A stretch of 37,288 nt of DNA from Prevotella sp. (GCA_016285055.1 JAEEPZ010000031.1:1-37288), one strand, 5' to 3'; counted from the stretch's first letter, positions 7,448 to 16,417 are shown. Notes: generated by a model not told the origin, from the sequence alone. Numbers and translations: made by a program.

Positions 7448-7625
7448 CCATGCCATTGATGATTAACGCTTGTCTTTCATTCCATCACTGAGGTGAACGA
7501 ATAAGCTGATAGGTAAAATCCTGGGCCGCTCGGCACTACCGCATGGCAAGGCAAGAACTTTTTGTCGCTCAGGAACTTATTATGATGGTTAAACTAAAGC
7601 GCTGCGAAGTTTAGGTTAGAGAAAA

Positions 7626-10157
7626 ATGGGAACTACGATTGTAAAGTTGCAGAGGAGCCGCTTGGCAAGCCTGCTGATGGCCACATCCCTGCTGACAGTG
7701 GGCTCAAGGATGCAGGCTCAGGAGACGGGGAGACAGCCTCAAGACAGAGACTATGTGAAGGACGAAGTTATCGTCAGATTCAAAAATGATGTCATGACGG
7801 TGGCCGACGGCAGCCGACGGGTTGCTCCAACACGGAGCGCCATGAACGACGTGCTTCAAGGCATCGGAGTAGGAGAATTCCGCCAGCTGATGCCTCTGAC
7901 CAGCCAAAGTGAAGCCATGAGCAGGGGGAAGGGTGAACCGCTGGTGCCAGCCTGGCAGACACCACGCAAGCCGATAGACTTGTCGCAGTTGTATGTGATG
8001 AAGATTGACACTGCGATGAATTCAGTGACAGAGGCTGTAGAACGGCTTCAGAACTTAGAAGACGTGGTGTATGCCCAGCCCAACTATATCCACATACATG
8101 ACACCGGAAAACCCGCCACGGCACCACAGCGCCGCGTCTCGGCAGAGGGCATCGACTACGCAACGACCGACCCCTATTTTGCCGACCAGTGGTATCTGAC
8201 GGCCATCCATATGCCCGAGTTGTGGGAGCAGCCCATCATTCACGAGCGACGCCCTGTGGTTGCTGTCGTCGACACGGGTGTTGACACCTTGCACGTAGAC
8301 CTGAGGGACAACCTGCTGCCGGGCTGGAATGCTCAAAACGAAACAAACATCGCCTACGACTTTGAGGGTCATGGCACGTCGTGTGCCAGCGTCCTCGCTG
8401 CCGTGGGAGGCAATGGCGGCATGGTGGGGGCCAACCCTTTGGCACGCTTGCTGCCTGTAGCCAAAGGGTATGACGATGTGTCAATCATCCGGGCAGTGGA
8501 CTATGCCGTTGCCCAAGGTGCCGACATCCTCTCGTGTAGTTTCGTCTTTTACAATTTCCGTGAAAACAAAGCGATGCAGGACGTGTTCGCCTTGGCGATG
8601 GAGAATGCCATCGTAGTAGCAGGAGCGGGAAACTCGTTTGCCGACATTGCAGAGAATCCCCATTTCCCCGCAAGTCAACCCGGCATCATTGGCGTCATGG
8701 CCACAAACGAGGACGGTGACCTCGCCATTTTCAGTAATCATGATCGCGACGGCAGTTATTATTCCGACAACGGCTCGGGCTACAATTATGAGTTGCGTGC
8801 CCCTGGTGCCAACATGCTTGTGGCACAAGTTGGCGGCGACTATTTCTTCTCGGAAGGTACCTCGTTTGCCACTCCATTGGTAGCTGGGGCTATATCGCGC
8901 CTGCTCATGTGCCGCGACTACAGCAGTCGCGAGGAACTCCTGCGTGCGCTGGTCGAGAGTTGCGGCAGCCATTTCGATGCTATGGCGGCTTACCACTATC
9001 AGCAACCACTGAGCGGCACCTTCACACGGAATATTTGCGGGCACGACATCACGTTTGTGAAGACCGGCGAAAACAGTCTGACGATGGGCGATGGTGACCA
9101 TCCCTGCCTTGAGGGTACCCTGAAAACATTCACCATTCCTGACGCCGTGGCTGGCTATGCAGTGACCGCCATCGCTCCCAACGCATTCAAGGGTGTGACA
9201 ATAGGCAAACTGACCCTGCCCTACATGCTGCGGGAAATAGGCAGCGGAGCCTTCCACGACAGTCATATTGACACTCTGAATGTCCATGGCCTAAAACGTC
9301 AGCCAGCCTGTGCCGACGATGCGTTCTGCGAGTGGCATTTCCAAAACACCTTTATTGCAGCCAATGGCGTGTACTTGGCCGACTGGCTCACCGATGGCGT
9401 CTGGAGCAGATTTGCCAAGTGGGATGTTGATTATTTCTATTCCGATATCTGTGGCGCGCAGACCAAGTTCTGCTTTACCGATGCAACACCTCAGACCCTG
9501 ATATTAGGCCTCAATGGTGAAACTGCCATTCCATTTTCTTTTGAAGGCACCTTTGTCATCCCCGACGAGGTGGCAGGTTTTCAGGTCACCGACGTTGCCG
9601 ACTATGCCCTCAGCGAATGCCCACAAATGAAGGGTATCGTGCTACCCAGTTGGCTCACCGACATCCCCGAAGGCCTCTGCCGCTGTTGCACGTCGTTGCA
9701 GCATGTTGCTATACCCGAGGGCGTGCGCAGCATCGGCATGTATGCGTTCAGTGAGTGTGCTCTGACGGAGATGGTGCTGCCCGCGAGCCTCATCGGTCTG
9801 GGCCACAAAGCCTTCGACTCCAACCCGCCCTACGTGATGCAGGTTGCTAATGCCATTCCTATCGACCTCAAGGATGAATACGGCGACGACAGCCAGCCCT
9901 TCGGTGATGCCGATTTTCTGAAGGCGTGTACGCTGCGTGTTCCTCAGGGCAGCAAAGCCGTCTACGAAGCCGCACCTGGATGGTGTGAGTTCGGCACTAT
10001 CGAGGAATACGTCACCAGCGGCGTTCCACAACAATATGCCGGTATGGAAGCCCCCGATGGGCCATGGTATGACATACAGGGACGTCGTGTGAGTGGTCAA
10101 TCCCTTCGTAAGGGCGTATATATCAGCTCTCACAAGAAGAAACTCATCAAGGAATAG
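7626..10157 (+). CDS. secreted S8 (subtilisin-like) protease with leucine-rich repeats
   Basis: An 843-residue exported protein. The signal peptide ends near residue 31 (RMQAQ). A propeptide-like region with YVKDEVIVRFK (43-53) and VVYAQPNYI precedes the S8 catalytic domain. The triad is complete: Asp216 (VVDTGVD), His249 (GHGTSCA) and Ser413 (GTSFATPLVAGA), with the oxyanion Asn in GAGNSF. From about 480 on come BspA/LRR_5-type repeats (VTAIAPNAFKGVTIGKLTLP, LREIGSGAFHDS, VRSIGMYAFSECALTEMVLP). The C-terminus ends with WYDIQGRRVSGQSLRKGVYI, a tail common on secreted Prevotella proteins. It is probably a cell-surface or secreted peptidase acting on host or dietary protein (inference). The DUF3667 gene follows 4 bases after its stop. 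Confidence 0.9.
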   Translation: MGTTIVKLQRSRLASLLMATSLLTVGSRMQAQETGRQPQDRDYVKDEVIVRFKNDVMTVADGSRRVAPTRSAMNDVLQGIGVGEFRQLMPLTSQSEAMSRGKGEPLVPAWQTPRKPIDLSQLYVMKIDTAMNSVTEAVERLQNLEDVVYAQPNYIHIHDTGKPATAPQRRVSAEGIDYATTDPYFADQWYLTAIHMPELWEQPIIHERRPVVAVVDTGVDTLHVDLRDNLLPGWNAQNETNIAYDFEGHGTSCASVLAAVGGNGGMVGANPLARLLPVAKGYDDVSIIRAVDYAVAQGADILSCSFVFYNFRENKAMQDVFALAMENAIVVAGAGNSFADIAENPHFPASQPGIIGVMATNEDGDLAIFSNHDRDGSYYSDNGSGYNYELRAPGANMLVAQVGGDYFFSEGTSFATPLVAGAISRLLMCRDYSSREELLRALVESCGSHFDAMAAYHYQQPLSGTFTRNICGHDITFVKTGENSLTMGDGDHPCLEGTLKTFTIPDAVAGYAVTAIAPNAFKGVTIGKLTLPYMLREIGSGAFHDSHIDTLNVHGLKRQPACADDAFCEWHFQNTFIAANGVYLADWLTDGVWSRFAKWDVDYFYSDICGAQTKFCFTDATPQTLILGLNGETAIPFSFEGTFVIPDEVAGFQVTDVADYALSECPQMKGIVLPSWLTDIPEGLCRCCTSLQHVAIPEGVRSIGMYAFSECALTEMVLPASLIGLGHKAFDSNPPYVMQVANAIPIDLKDEYGDDSQPFGDADFLKACTLRVPQGSKAVYEAAPGWCEFGTIEEYVTSGVPQQYAGMEAPDGPWYDIQGRRVSGQSLRKGVYISSHKKKLIKE

Positions 10158-10161
10158 CCCT

Positions 10162-11058
10162 ATGAGCATCAAGACACTCTTTGCCCGCTTTCGTACCTGG
10201 CAACGCCAACCGTTCAACTACCGCACGGTGAGTAGCGATGTCCACCACTGCCTGAACTGCGGGTATGACTACACCGGCAACTTCTGCTCGCGCTGCGGAC
10301 AGGAGGCCGGAACAGGAAGACTCGACTGGCATGTCATTTGGGATGGGCTCCTCGATGTGTTCGACGTCGAGAAGCGCTCACTGCCCCTTACTATCTGGCA
10401 TCTTCTCTTCCGCCCCGGCTACCTCATCAGCGACTATCTCGACGGACGCCGCCGCAACTGCTATCCGCCCATATTGCTGATATTCATGCTGTCCATCGCC
10501 TTTACCTTTGTCGATGAATTGAATAGCGGCAACAGCCCAGAAAATGTTCAACAGAAGGCCACGAGCGTGACTGAAGCCTTCTCACATTTAGGAAGCGTGG
10601 CGTGGTATTTCCTCATCAACTGCTTGTTCCTCATCTTTCCCACGTGGCTTCTCTTCCGTCATTCACCGCGCCACACGCGCCACACGCTCTCTGAAGGTTT
10701 CTACATTCAAATGTTCATCGGCTCACAGATGATCATGCTCAACATGCTGGTCTTCGTTCTGCCCTTCAACATCGTTATGGTACTTTTGTTGCTTCTCTTC
10801 CTGTTCAGCTATGCACCTGTCTTCGGCTATGGAATATGGGGCACCGTGTGGCGTTCGGCCGCCTGCATGTTTGCGGCCGTCGTCGTACCCCAAGCAATAA
10901 TGATATGCATCGATTTGGCCTTGGGCAACATGGTCATAGACGCATTTACCAGAGAACGCCTTATCATGTCAGTGGGCGCCATCTTGGCGGTGGTCATAGG
11001 ATATTATATTGGGCAACATACCGAGCATCGCCGCAAGGTACAATCCCCTGTCTCATAG
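10162..11058 (+). CDS. DUF3667 membrane protein with zinc ribbon
   Basis: A 298-residue protein. After a short start comes CLNCGYDYTGNFCSRCGQEA, a four-Cys zinc ribbon that is the hallmark of DUF3667. A VFDVEKRSLPLTIWHLLFRPGYLI block follows, then a tyrosine-containing YLDGRRRNCYPP segment and four to five hydrophobic segments (about LILLIFMLSIAF, WYFLINCLFLIFPTWLLF, LNMLVFVLPFNIVMVLLLLLF, SAACMFAAVVV). It is predicted to sit in the cytoplasmic membrane with the ribbon in the cytoplasm. Its function is unknown. The frame is open from 10093, but the ATG at 10162 follows the protease stop and gives the normal N-terminus. It is co-transcribed with the protease, so a role in its export or handling is possible but unproven. 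Confidence 0.82.
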   Translation: MSIKTLFARFRTWQRQPFNYRTVSSDVHHCLNCGYDYTGNFCSRCGQEAGTGRLDWHVIWDGLLDVFDVEKRSLPLTIWHLLFRPGYLISDYLDGRRRNCYPPILLIFMLSIAFTFVDELNSGNSPENVQQKATSVTEAFSHLGSVAWYFLINCLFLIFPTWLLFRHSPRHTRHTLSEGFYIQMFIGSQMIMLNMLVFVLPFNIVMVLLLLLFLFSYAPVFGYGIWGTVWRSAACMFAAVVVPQAIMICIDLALGNMVIDAFTRERLIMSVGAILAVVIGYYIGQHTEHRRKVQSPVS

Positions 11059-11088
11059 AAATCTGCTGCCCCTTATGAAGAAACGACG

Positions 11089-12759
11089 CTACCTTTCGTA
11101 CTTGAAACTTGAGCCACCCACGAACTCGCGCATGATGCTTGTGGGTGGTATTTCTTTGTCGCTGACGGGCAGGAAGAAATGGAGAAATTTCAGCAGACGG
11201 TGGGCTTCGCCATACTCTGGACAGTTTCTGGGAATGGCTGAAAGGATAATCTCAGCATGAGGGCGCAGCACAGCGAATTCGATGTTCAGTGCCGAGTTAA
11301 ACATCACGTCGGCAGTCTCCTGGAAGGGGAAAATCCATTTGTCTTCAGCCTCGCATACGTTCTTCCACTGACTGATAGTCTCGCGGGCCGTAAATGCACC
11401 CTTGTTGTAGTCGCGGATGATGCGGCGCAGCAAGCGGTTGTCGCGCACCGGTATCCAGTTGTGGTCGTCAAGTGAGATGCTGGTGAGTGCAGAGATATAA
11501 ATTTTGAACTTCGCCTCGTCGGCAATATTCTTCGTCAGCAAGGGGTTCAGGGCATGAATGCCTTCCATGATGAGCACGGCGTCACGCTGCAATTTCAGCC
11601 TTTTGCCGTTATATTCGCGCTTGCCAGTGGCGAAATTGTACTCGGGCACCTCCACCGTCTCGCCCTGCATGAGGCGCGTGAGATGCTCCTCCAATAACTT
11701 GTAGTCCACAGCTTCGATGTTGTCGAAGTCATAGTCGCCGTTGGGCAGTTTTGGGGTGTCCACGCGGTTGACGAAATAGTCGTCGGTGGAAAACGCCATT
11801 GGCCGCAAGCCGCAGGCTAAGAGTTGCACACCGAGGCGCTTGCAGAACGTCGTCTTTCCCGACGATGACGGGCCGGTGATGAGCACCAATTTAGGTTTCT
11901 TCTGTGCTATCTCCTCAGCTATCTGCACGATTTTCTTTTCCTGTAGCGCCTCGCTGACCTGGATAAGCTCTGAGGCATAGCCTTTGAGAATGGCTTTGTT
12001 GACGTCGCCAGCATTGGATAGTCGCATGATGATGTCCCACCGCGTCTTTTCAGAAAACATGCTGAAGGTCTTGGGCATATCAACATATTCGGCCAGGCGC
12101 GACGGGTCGTTCCAGTCGGGCACGCGGAGCAGCATACCGTCCTGATAACGCTGCAGGTCCCAAACCTTCAGATAGCCGGCAGACGGCACTAACGGACCGT
12201 AATAGTAGTCGGCGGTGTCGCCCAGCGTGTAGTAGTCGCTGTAAATCTGGCCGCTGGTCTCTAAAAGCTTCACCTTGTCCGAGAAACCACGCTCGGCAAA
12301 GATACGGATGGTCTCCTCGGTCGTAGCCTCATTGCGTCGGAAGGGCATGTCAAGGTCTACTATCTCTTTCATTCTCACTTTCAGCCGCTCCACATCGTCA
12401 TCGGTAACAGCTCCCGCAGGGGCCTTTTTCTTGAAGTTGCAGTAATAGCCTCTCGACAAAGAGTGCTCGATGAACAGCTTCGACCCGGGGAAGAGATCCT
12501 GTGTGGCCTTGTAGAGCACAAAGGATAGCGACCGCACATAGACGCGGTGGCCCGAGCCTTCACGGGCATCGAGGAACTCAACGTCACGGTTTTGGAAGAG
12601 TCTGAACTTCAGACCTTGCGACACGTTGTTCACTTTGGCTGAGACTACTGGGTAGGGCAGGTGAATGTCTTGGGCAAACTCCTGATAGACGTCGAGCAGT
12701 GAGCTACCTTCAGGGAAACTCTTCGTCACGTTGTTGTTCTTGCAGCGTATCTGTAGCAT
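11089..12759 (-). CDS. nucleoside kinase with TGS/ThrRS-like N-terminus
   Basis: A 556-residue fusion. Residues 1-60 form a TGS domain (IRCKNNNVTKSFPEGSSLLD) and 70-220 resemble the second additional domain of threonyl-tRNA synthetase (IEHSLSRGYYCNF). From about 285 comes a uridine kinase-like P-loop domain: LITGPSSSGKTTFCKRL (Walker A near 295), FSTDDYFVNR, YDFDNIEAVD and VLIMEGIHALNP. The domain order matches Bacteroidetes proteins annotated as nucleoside kinase; the exact nucleoside is not determined here. A possible link between nucleotide supply and translation is only inference. Upstream lie GGAGTTAAA repeats with an inverted partner. It converges with the DUF3667 gene, with only 30 bases between the stops. 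Confidence 0.88.
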   Translation of the reverse strand: MLQIRCKNNNVTKSFPEGSSLLDVYQEFAQDIHLPYPVVSAKVNNVSQGLKFRLFQNRDVEFLDAREGSGHRVYVRSLSFVLYKATQDLFPGSKLFIEHSLSRGYYCNFKKKAPAGAVTDDDVERLKVRMKEIVDLDMPFRRNEATTEETIRIFAERGFSDKVKLLETSGQIYSDYYTLGDTADYYYGPLVPSAGYLKVWDLQRYQDGMLLRVPDWNDPSRLAEYVDMPKTFSMFSEKTRWDIIMRLSNAGDVNKAILKGYASELIQVSEALQEKKIVQIAEEIAQKKPKLVLITGPSSSGKTTFCKRLGVQLLACGLRPMAFSTDDYFVNRVDTPKLPNGDYDFDNIEAVDYKLLEEHLTRLMQGETVEVPEYNFATGKREYNGKRLKLQRDAVLIMEGIHALNPLLTKNIADEAKFKIYISALTSISLDDHNWIPVRDNRLLRRIIRDYNKGAFTARETISQWKNVCEAEDKWIFPFQETADVMFNSALNIEFAVLRPHAEIILSAIPRNCPEYGEAHRLLKFLHFFLPVSDKEIPPTSIMREFVGGSSFKYER

Positions 12760-12764
12760 TTTTA

Positions 12765-12914
12765 TGGGGAGTTAAATGGGAAGTTAAAGTGGGAGTTAAA
12801 TGGGAAGTTAAATTGGGAGTTAAATGGGAAGTTAAAGTGGAAGATGAAAGGGGAGCTGAGTAATGTCCACTTTAACTCCCTTTTTAACTTCATCTTTTAC
12901 TCCCTTTTTAACTT
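12765..12914. repeat. GGAGTTAAA tandem tract with inverted partner
   Basis: At 12765-12850 about eight variants of a 9-12 base word alternate GGGAGTTAAAT and GGGAAGTTAAA. At 12868-12914 the complementary words run the other way (CCACTTTAACTCCC, TTTTTAACTTC). A transcript from either strand could fold back on itself. It fills the gap between the acyl-CoA synthetase stop and the nucleoside kinase start, both on the minus strand. Confidence 0.85.
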
Positions 12915-12928
12915 CAAAATTAAGTGAT

Positions 12929-14986
12929 TCATTTCTCCACGAGGATGCGGGCATCGACGGCTATGACGTCCTGTTCGTCGGCCAGCAGGGGGTTGATGTC
13001 CATTTCCTTGATTTCGGTGGCGAAGCGGAGTAGGGTAGAGAGGCGGACGATGATCTCGGCATACTTGCGCTCGTTGATGCCCTTCTGCCCGCGTGTGCCC
13101 TTCAGTATCTTATAGCCGCGCAGGGAGCGAATCATCGAGTAGGCTTCCTCATAGCTGAGAGGTGCCAGGCCCGACGAGACATCCTTGAGCACCTCGACGA
13201 AGATACCGCCCAGACCGCAGAGGACAACGTGTCCAAACCTCGGTTCGTATTTGGCACCGATGAAGAGCTCGGTGCCGCGTATCATCTTCTGCACCATGAC
13301 AGCCGTAGCATCGGGAATCTGCATCATCCGGTCGAACTCGGCACTGAGCACCTCCTTTGAGCGAATGTTCAGCGCCACGCCGCCCACGTCGCTTTTGTGA
13401 ACGGGGCCTACTACTTTTGCCACTACGGGGAAGCCCGTCTTTTCGGCAAAGGCCAGCACCTCGTCTTTCTTGTCGCTGACAAACTCTGGCACCGTGGGGA
13501 TGCCGGCGCTCTTCAGCAAATCATGCACAAGAGATGGTGCAATGTAGCCGTTCTCCGTGATGCTGTCGATGATGCGCCGTATCTGGGGCACATCCACTCC
13601 GTTCACCACCACGTTTTGGTCGGCAGGTGCGGGAGTCTTCATAATCTGTGTCAACGCCGTGGCCAATGTCACCTCGTCGCTGAAGTTCACGTGGCCGCGC
13701 TTCAGAAACTCCTGCACCTCGGGGCCGGCGGTGCTGACGCTTGGCAGGATGGGGAAGATGGGCTTGCTGCACTCGCGTATCTTCTTGTCGAGCACATCGT
13801 AGACCTCGTAAATCTTCACTAAGCCGGGTGTGCCGAAGATGACCATGATGGCGTCGATGCCCTCAGCTTGTTCGCAATAGTCGATGGCTACGCCTAAATG
13901 CTCAGCCCCGCCTGTCGCCAAGATGTCGATGGGGTTGGCCACACTGCTGCCTGGCAACAGCTTTGTCTTCAGTTCGTTGGCAACGGCTTCCGGGAATGGC
14001 GGCACCATCATGTTTCCCTTCGACAGGGCATCGGTGAGCATGACGCCGGGGCCGCCGGCATGGGTGACGATGGCGAAGTTCTTGCCTGTGAAGCGAGGCA
14101 GCGTGAAGATGCAGCCCACCGTTGTCAACTCTTCGCGCCCGAAGCAGCGCACGATGCCGGCTTTGCGGAAGAGTGCTTCCACGGCACTGTCGGACGAAGC
14201 AATGGCACCTGTGTGGCTGCTGGCTGCCCTACTGCCTGCCTGCGATGTGCCTGCCTTGATGGCGGCGATGCGGCAGCCCTTGCGGATGAGGCTGGTGGCG
14301 TGGAAAAGCAGCTTGTCGGGGTCGGCGATGTTCTCGATGTAGAGCAGCTTCACCATCGAATCGTGCTCGGCATCGAAGTGTTCGTCCATGTATTCCAGCA
14401 CACTCTCAATGCCTATCTGCTTGCCGTTGCCCACGCTCCACACGCTGTTGAACTGCAGGCCCTTCGTCACGGCGCTTTCCAGAATGAAAACAGCCGTTGC
14501 TCCCGAACCGCTGATGAAGTCGACGCCACGCGGGTTGAGCTGAGGAATGGGCTTGGTGAACACGGAGTGATGCCATCGGGTGAGCAATCCGATGCAGTTG
14601 GGACCTATCAGAGCGCACCCGTACTGCTCGCAGATGTCGAGGATGCGCTGCTCGAGCATGGCTCCCTCGTGCGTCTCCTCGCTGAAGCCTGCAGATATAA
14701 TAATGAATGCGCGTACATTTTTATCTTTTGCCAACAGCTCGACGTAGTCGGGACAGAACCGGGCCGCCACCACGAGGATGGCCAAGTCGGTAGGGGGCAG
14801 CTCGCGGGCATCGTGAAACGCCTTGATGCCCTGCACCTCGTCCTCCTTGGGGTTCACCACGCGCAGCACGCCGCTATAGCCGCCGCTCATCAGGTTGCGC
14901 ACCACGGCGCCGCCAGGTTTGTGCACATTGTTCGAGCCGCCGATGACGACGATGCTCTCAGGCTCCAGTAGTTGTTTGTTTATCAT
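12929..14986 (-). CDS. ADP-forming acyl/acetyl-CoA synthetase (alpha-beta fusion)
   Basis: A 685-residue enzyme of the NDP-forming acyl-CoA synthetase family, which makes ATP from ADP, phosphate and an acyl-CoA (acetate and similar acids). Order of parts: CoA-binding Rossmann domain (VVIGGSNNVHKPGGAVVRNL, 14-33); succinyl-CoA ligase-like flavodoxin domains (ALIGPNCIGLL; SSHTGAIASSD with the phospho-His near 257; IVTHAGGPGVM); then an ATP-grasp domain (GFPVVAKVVGPVHKSDVGGVALN; MDINPLL). Alpha and beta parts are fused as in archaeal and some anaerobe enzymes, so this is a complete one-chain type. It fits a fermentative anaerobe. It starts 27 bases after tyrA and is probably co-transcribed with it. 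Confidence 0.9.
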   Translation of the reverse strand: MINKQLLEPESIVVIGGSNNVHKPGGAVVRNLMSGGYSGVLRVVNPKEDEVQGIKAFHDARELPPTDLAILVVAARFCPDYVELLAKDKNVRAFIIISAGFSEETHEGAMLEQRILDICEQYGCALIGPNCIGLLTRWHHSVFTKPIPQLNPRGVDFISGSGATAVFILESAVTKGLQFNSVWSVGNGKQIGIESVLEYMDEHFDAEHDSMVKLLYIENIADPDKLLFHATSLIRKGCRIAAIKAGTSQAGSRAASSHTGAIASSDSAVEALFRKAGIVRCFGREELTTVGCIFTLPRFTGKNFAIVTHAGGPGVMLTDALSKGNMMVPPFPEAVANELKTKLLPGSSVANPIDILATGGAEHLGVAIDYCEQAEGIDAIMVIFGTPGLVKIYEVYDVLDKKIRECSKPIFPILPSVSTAGPEVQEFLKRGHVNFSDEVTLATALTQIMKTPAPADQNVVVNGVDVPQIRRIIDSITENGYIAPSLVHDLLKSAGIPTVPEFVSDKKDEVLAFAEKTGFPVVAKVVGPVHKSDVGGVALNIRSKEVLSAEFDRMMQIPDATAVMVQKMIRGTELFIGAKYEPRFGHVVLCGLGGIFVEVLKDVSSGLAPLSYEEAYSMIRSLRGYKILKGTRGQKGINERKYAEIIVRLSTLLRFATEIKEMDINPLLADEQDVIAVDARILVEK

Positions 14987-15013
14987 AGTTGTTAGGTCTT
15001 GGTCTTGTCTGAT

Positions 15014-15805
15014 CTATTTGATTTCAATGTCGCGTTTCACGTTATTGCGTATCTTGGTGAGATAGCCCTTCATCCCCTCTCCGTCCTTGTGGTCGATAAT
15101 CTCCAGCAGTTCCTTCAGCTCAGTGCGTATCTGGCTCACTTGGTCGTGGGTGTAGGGGTTGAAGAGTATTTCCTGCAAGAGATAGTCATCCTCGTTCAGC
15201 ACACCCTTGGCTATGCGCATGTGGCGCTTGAAGGTGGTGCCCGGCGCATCCTGATGTTTCATCACGGCAGCGAAGACGAAGGTCGAGACGAAGGGAATAG
15301 ACAGCGAGTAGGCCACCGTCTTGTCATGCTCCTCAAAGGTGTACTCGTAGATGTTCAGTCCCAGTTTCTGGTAGAGGTCCTTGAAGAAGATGCGTCCCAT
15401 GTAGTCGCCCTCGCTGATGATAATGGCGTTCTCCTCAGAGAGTTGCTGCAGGTTGGCGAAGGTGGGACCGAACATGGGGTGCGTAGAGACGTAGCGCATG
15501 CCTGCCTGTTCGTAAAACTCCTTCAGGTCGGTCTTTACTGAGGCGATGTCGCTGATGATGCACTCCTTGGGCAGATGGGGTATGACCTCCTTAAATACGG
15601 GAATGGTGTACTTCAGCGTCACGGCGTTAATCAGCAACTCCGGCTTGAACCCCTCAATCTCTTCATAGGATGTAAACCGCTGACAGTTGTAGGTGAAACG
15701 CATCCGCTTGGGGTCGCGCTCAAACACTGCCACTTCGTGGTCGAAACTCAGCAGGTCGATGAAGAAGCTTCCCATCTTGCCTGCTCCTAAAACCAATATT
15801 TTCAT
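15014..15805 (-). CDS. tyrA: prephenate dehydrogenase
   Basis: A 263-residue TyrA-family enzyme that oxidatively decarboxylates prephenate to 4-hydroxyphenylpyruvate, the tyrosine branch. The dinucleotide-binding motif is at the N-terminus (ILVLGAGKMGSFFIDLL). Later come DIASVKTDLKEF, the substrate-site motif THPMFGPTFA (family: HPMxGP) and the helical dimerisation region with HDKTVAYSLSIPF. There is no ACT domain, so allosteric control by tyrosine is not evident in the protein. It is separated from the aminotransferase and DAHP synthase genes by a small gene and a repeat-rich gap, and those genes carry their own attenuator. Confidence 0.9.
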   Translation of the reverse strand: MKILVLGAGKMGSFFIDLLSFDHEVAVFERDPKRMRFTYNCQRFTSYEEIEGFKPELLINAVTLKYTIPVFKEVIPHLPKECIISDIASVKTDLKEFYEQAGMRYVSTHPMFGPTFANLQQLSEENAIIISEGDYMGRIFFKDLYQKLGLNIYEYTFEEHDKTVAYSLSIPFVSTFVFAAVMKHQDAPGTTFKRHMRIAKGVLNEDDYLLQEILFNPYTHDQVSQIRTELKELLEIIDHKDGEGMKGYLTKIRNNVKRDIEIK

Positions 15806-15820
15806 TTTTCTATGCTGTTA

Positions 15821-16210
15821 TTACTTCCACCTGTCCCTTGTAATCAAGGATATGGCCTTGCGCACCTCGTCGCTGATGGCGGGAATGTTATGCTGGCGCT
15901 CGTAGGCCTCCAGGTCTTCGAGGGGCATGTGTAAGTAGTTTCTTGTGCTGTTCAGAGCGTTAATATCCTTGCACTTCTGTTTGAACTCGTCCTCAGTCAT
16001 GTAGCCGTGGTCGGTGGCCCCCTTCACATCGGCAAGCACGCCGTTGAGGTCGGTCAGGCCGATGAGCACGCCGTTGCCGTCCATCACGCTGGCCAGCGCG
16101 ATGCCCTTGCCCTCTTTATCCACCACTTGAATCTTTTGTGCCTGCACCTTCATCGTTCCGCAAATAGCGAGGATGACGGTGAGCCAAATATCTGAAACTA
16201 TTCTCTTCAT
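15821..16210 (-). CDS. small secreted protein with carboxypeptidase-regulatory-like start
   Basis: A 129-residue protein whose N-terminus is MKRIVSDIWLTVILAICGTM plus KVQAQ, a signal peptide. The segment IQVVDKEGKGIALASVMDGN with LIGLTDLNGVL resembles the first strands of the CarboxypepD_reg-like fold that opens many SusC/TonB receptors. After that the similarity stops and a charged helical tail begins (MTEDEFKQKCKDINAL, EDLEAYERQHNI). It could be a free-standing small domain or a truncated relic. The start at 16210 is chosen because a good promoter ends at 16237; the open frame to 16291 crosses that promoter. It lies 15 bases upstream of tyrA and shares its transcript. Confidence 0.6.
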   Translation of the reverse strand: MKRIVSDIWLTVILAICGTMKVQAQKIQVVDKEGKGIALASVMDGNGVLIGLTDLNGVLADVKGATDHGYMTEDEFKQKCKDINALNSTRNYLHMPLEDLEAYERQHNIPAISDEVRKAISLITRDRWK

Positions 16211-16236
16211 GCTGACATTGTATTGGTTTGCGGCTA

Positions 16237-16267
16237 CAAAGGTAAGCATAAGCGAGCAAAATGCAAA
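16237..16267 (-). promoter_or_regulatory. promoter of the small protein-tyrA-ACS unit
   Basis: On the minus strand TTTG (16267-16264), a 19-base spacer and TACCTTTG (16244-16237). The spacer contains TTTTGCTCGCTTAT, a word nearly repeated in the beta-galactosidase promoter. Confidence 0.75.
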
Positions 16268-16417
16268 GGAAAAAAGATTTTTTCTTTGCACTTTCCGTTG
16301 AAAAACGCCTTTATGTCCGCTTGCCTACTTTCCTACTTTCTGCGTTTCTCGATGTGAAAAAGTGAGTGTTTGTAACTCATTCTGTTTTATTGTTTTTAAA
16401 AAGTCCGTAAAAAACCG

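Noticed and set aside
7448..7625. Known riboswitch in the protease leader
   Set aside because: I compared it by eye with TPP, FMN, cobalamin and cyclic-di-GMP core motifs and saw no match.
13898..14971. 357-codon open frame on the plus strand opposite the acyl-CoA synthetase
   Set aside because: Shadow of a GC-rich coding strand: low-complexity His/Gln/Ala composition, no domain, and the minus-strand gene is a clear enzyme.
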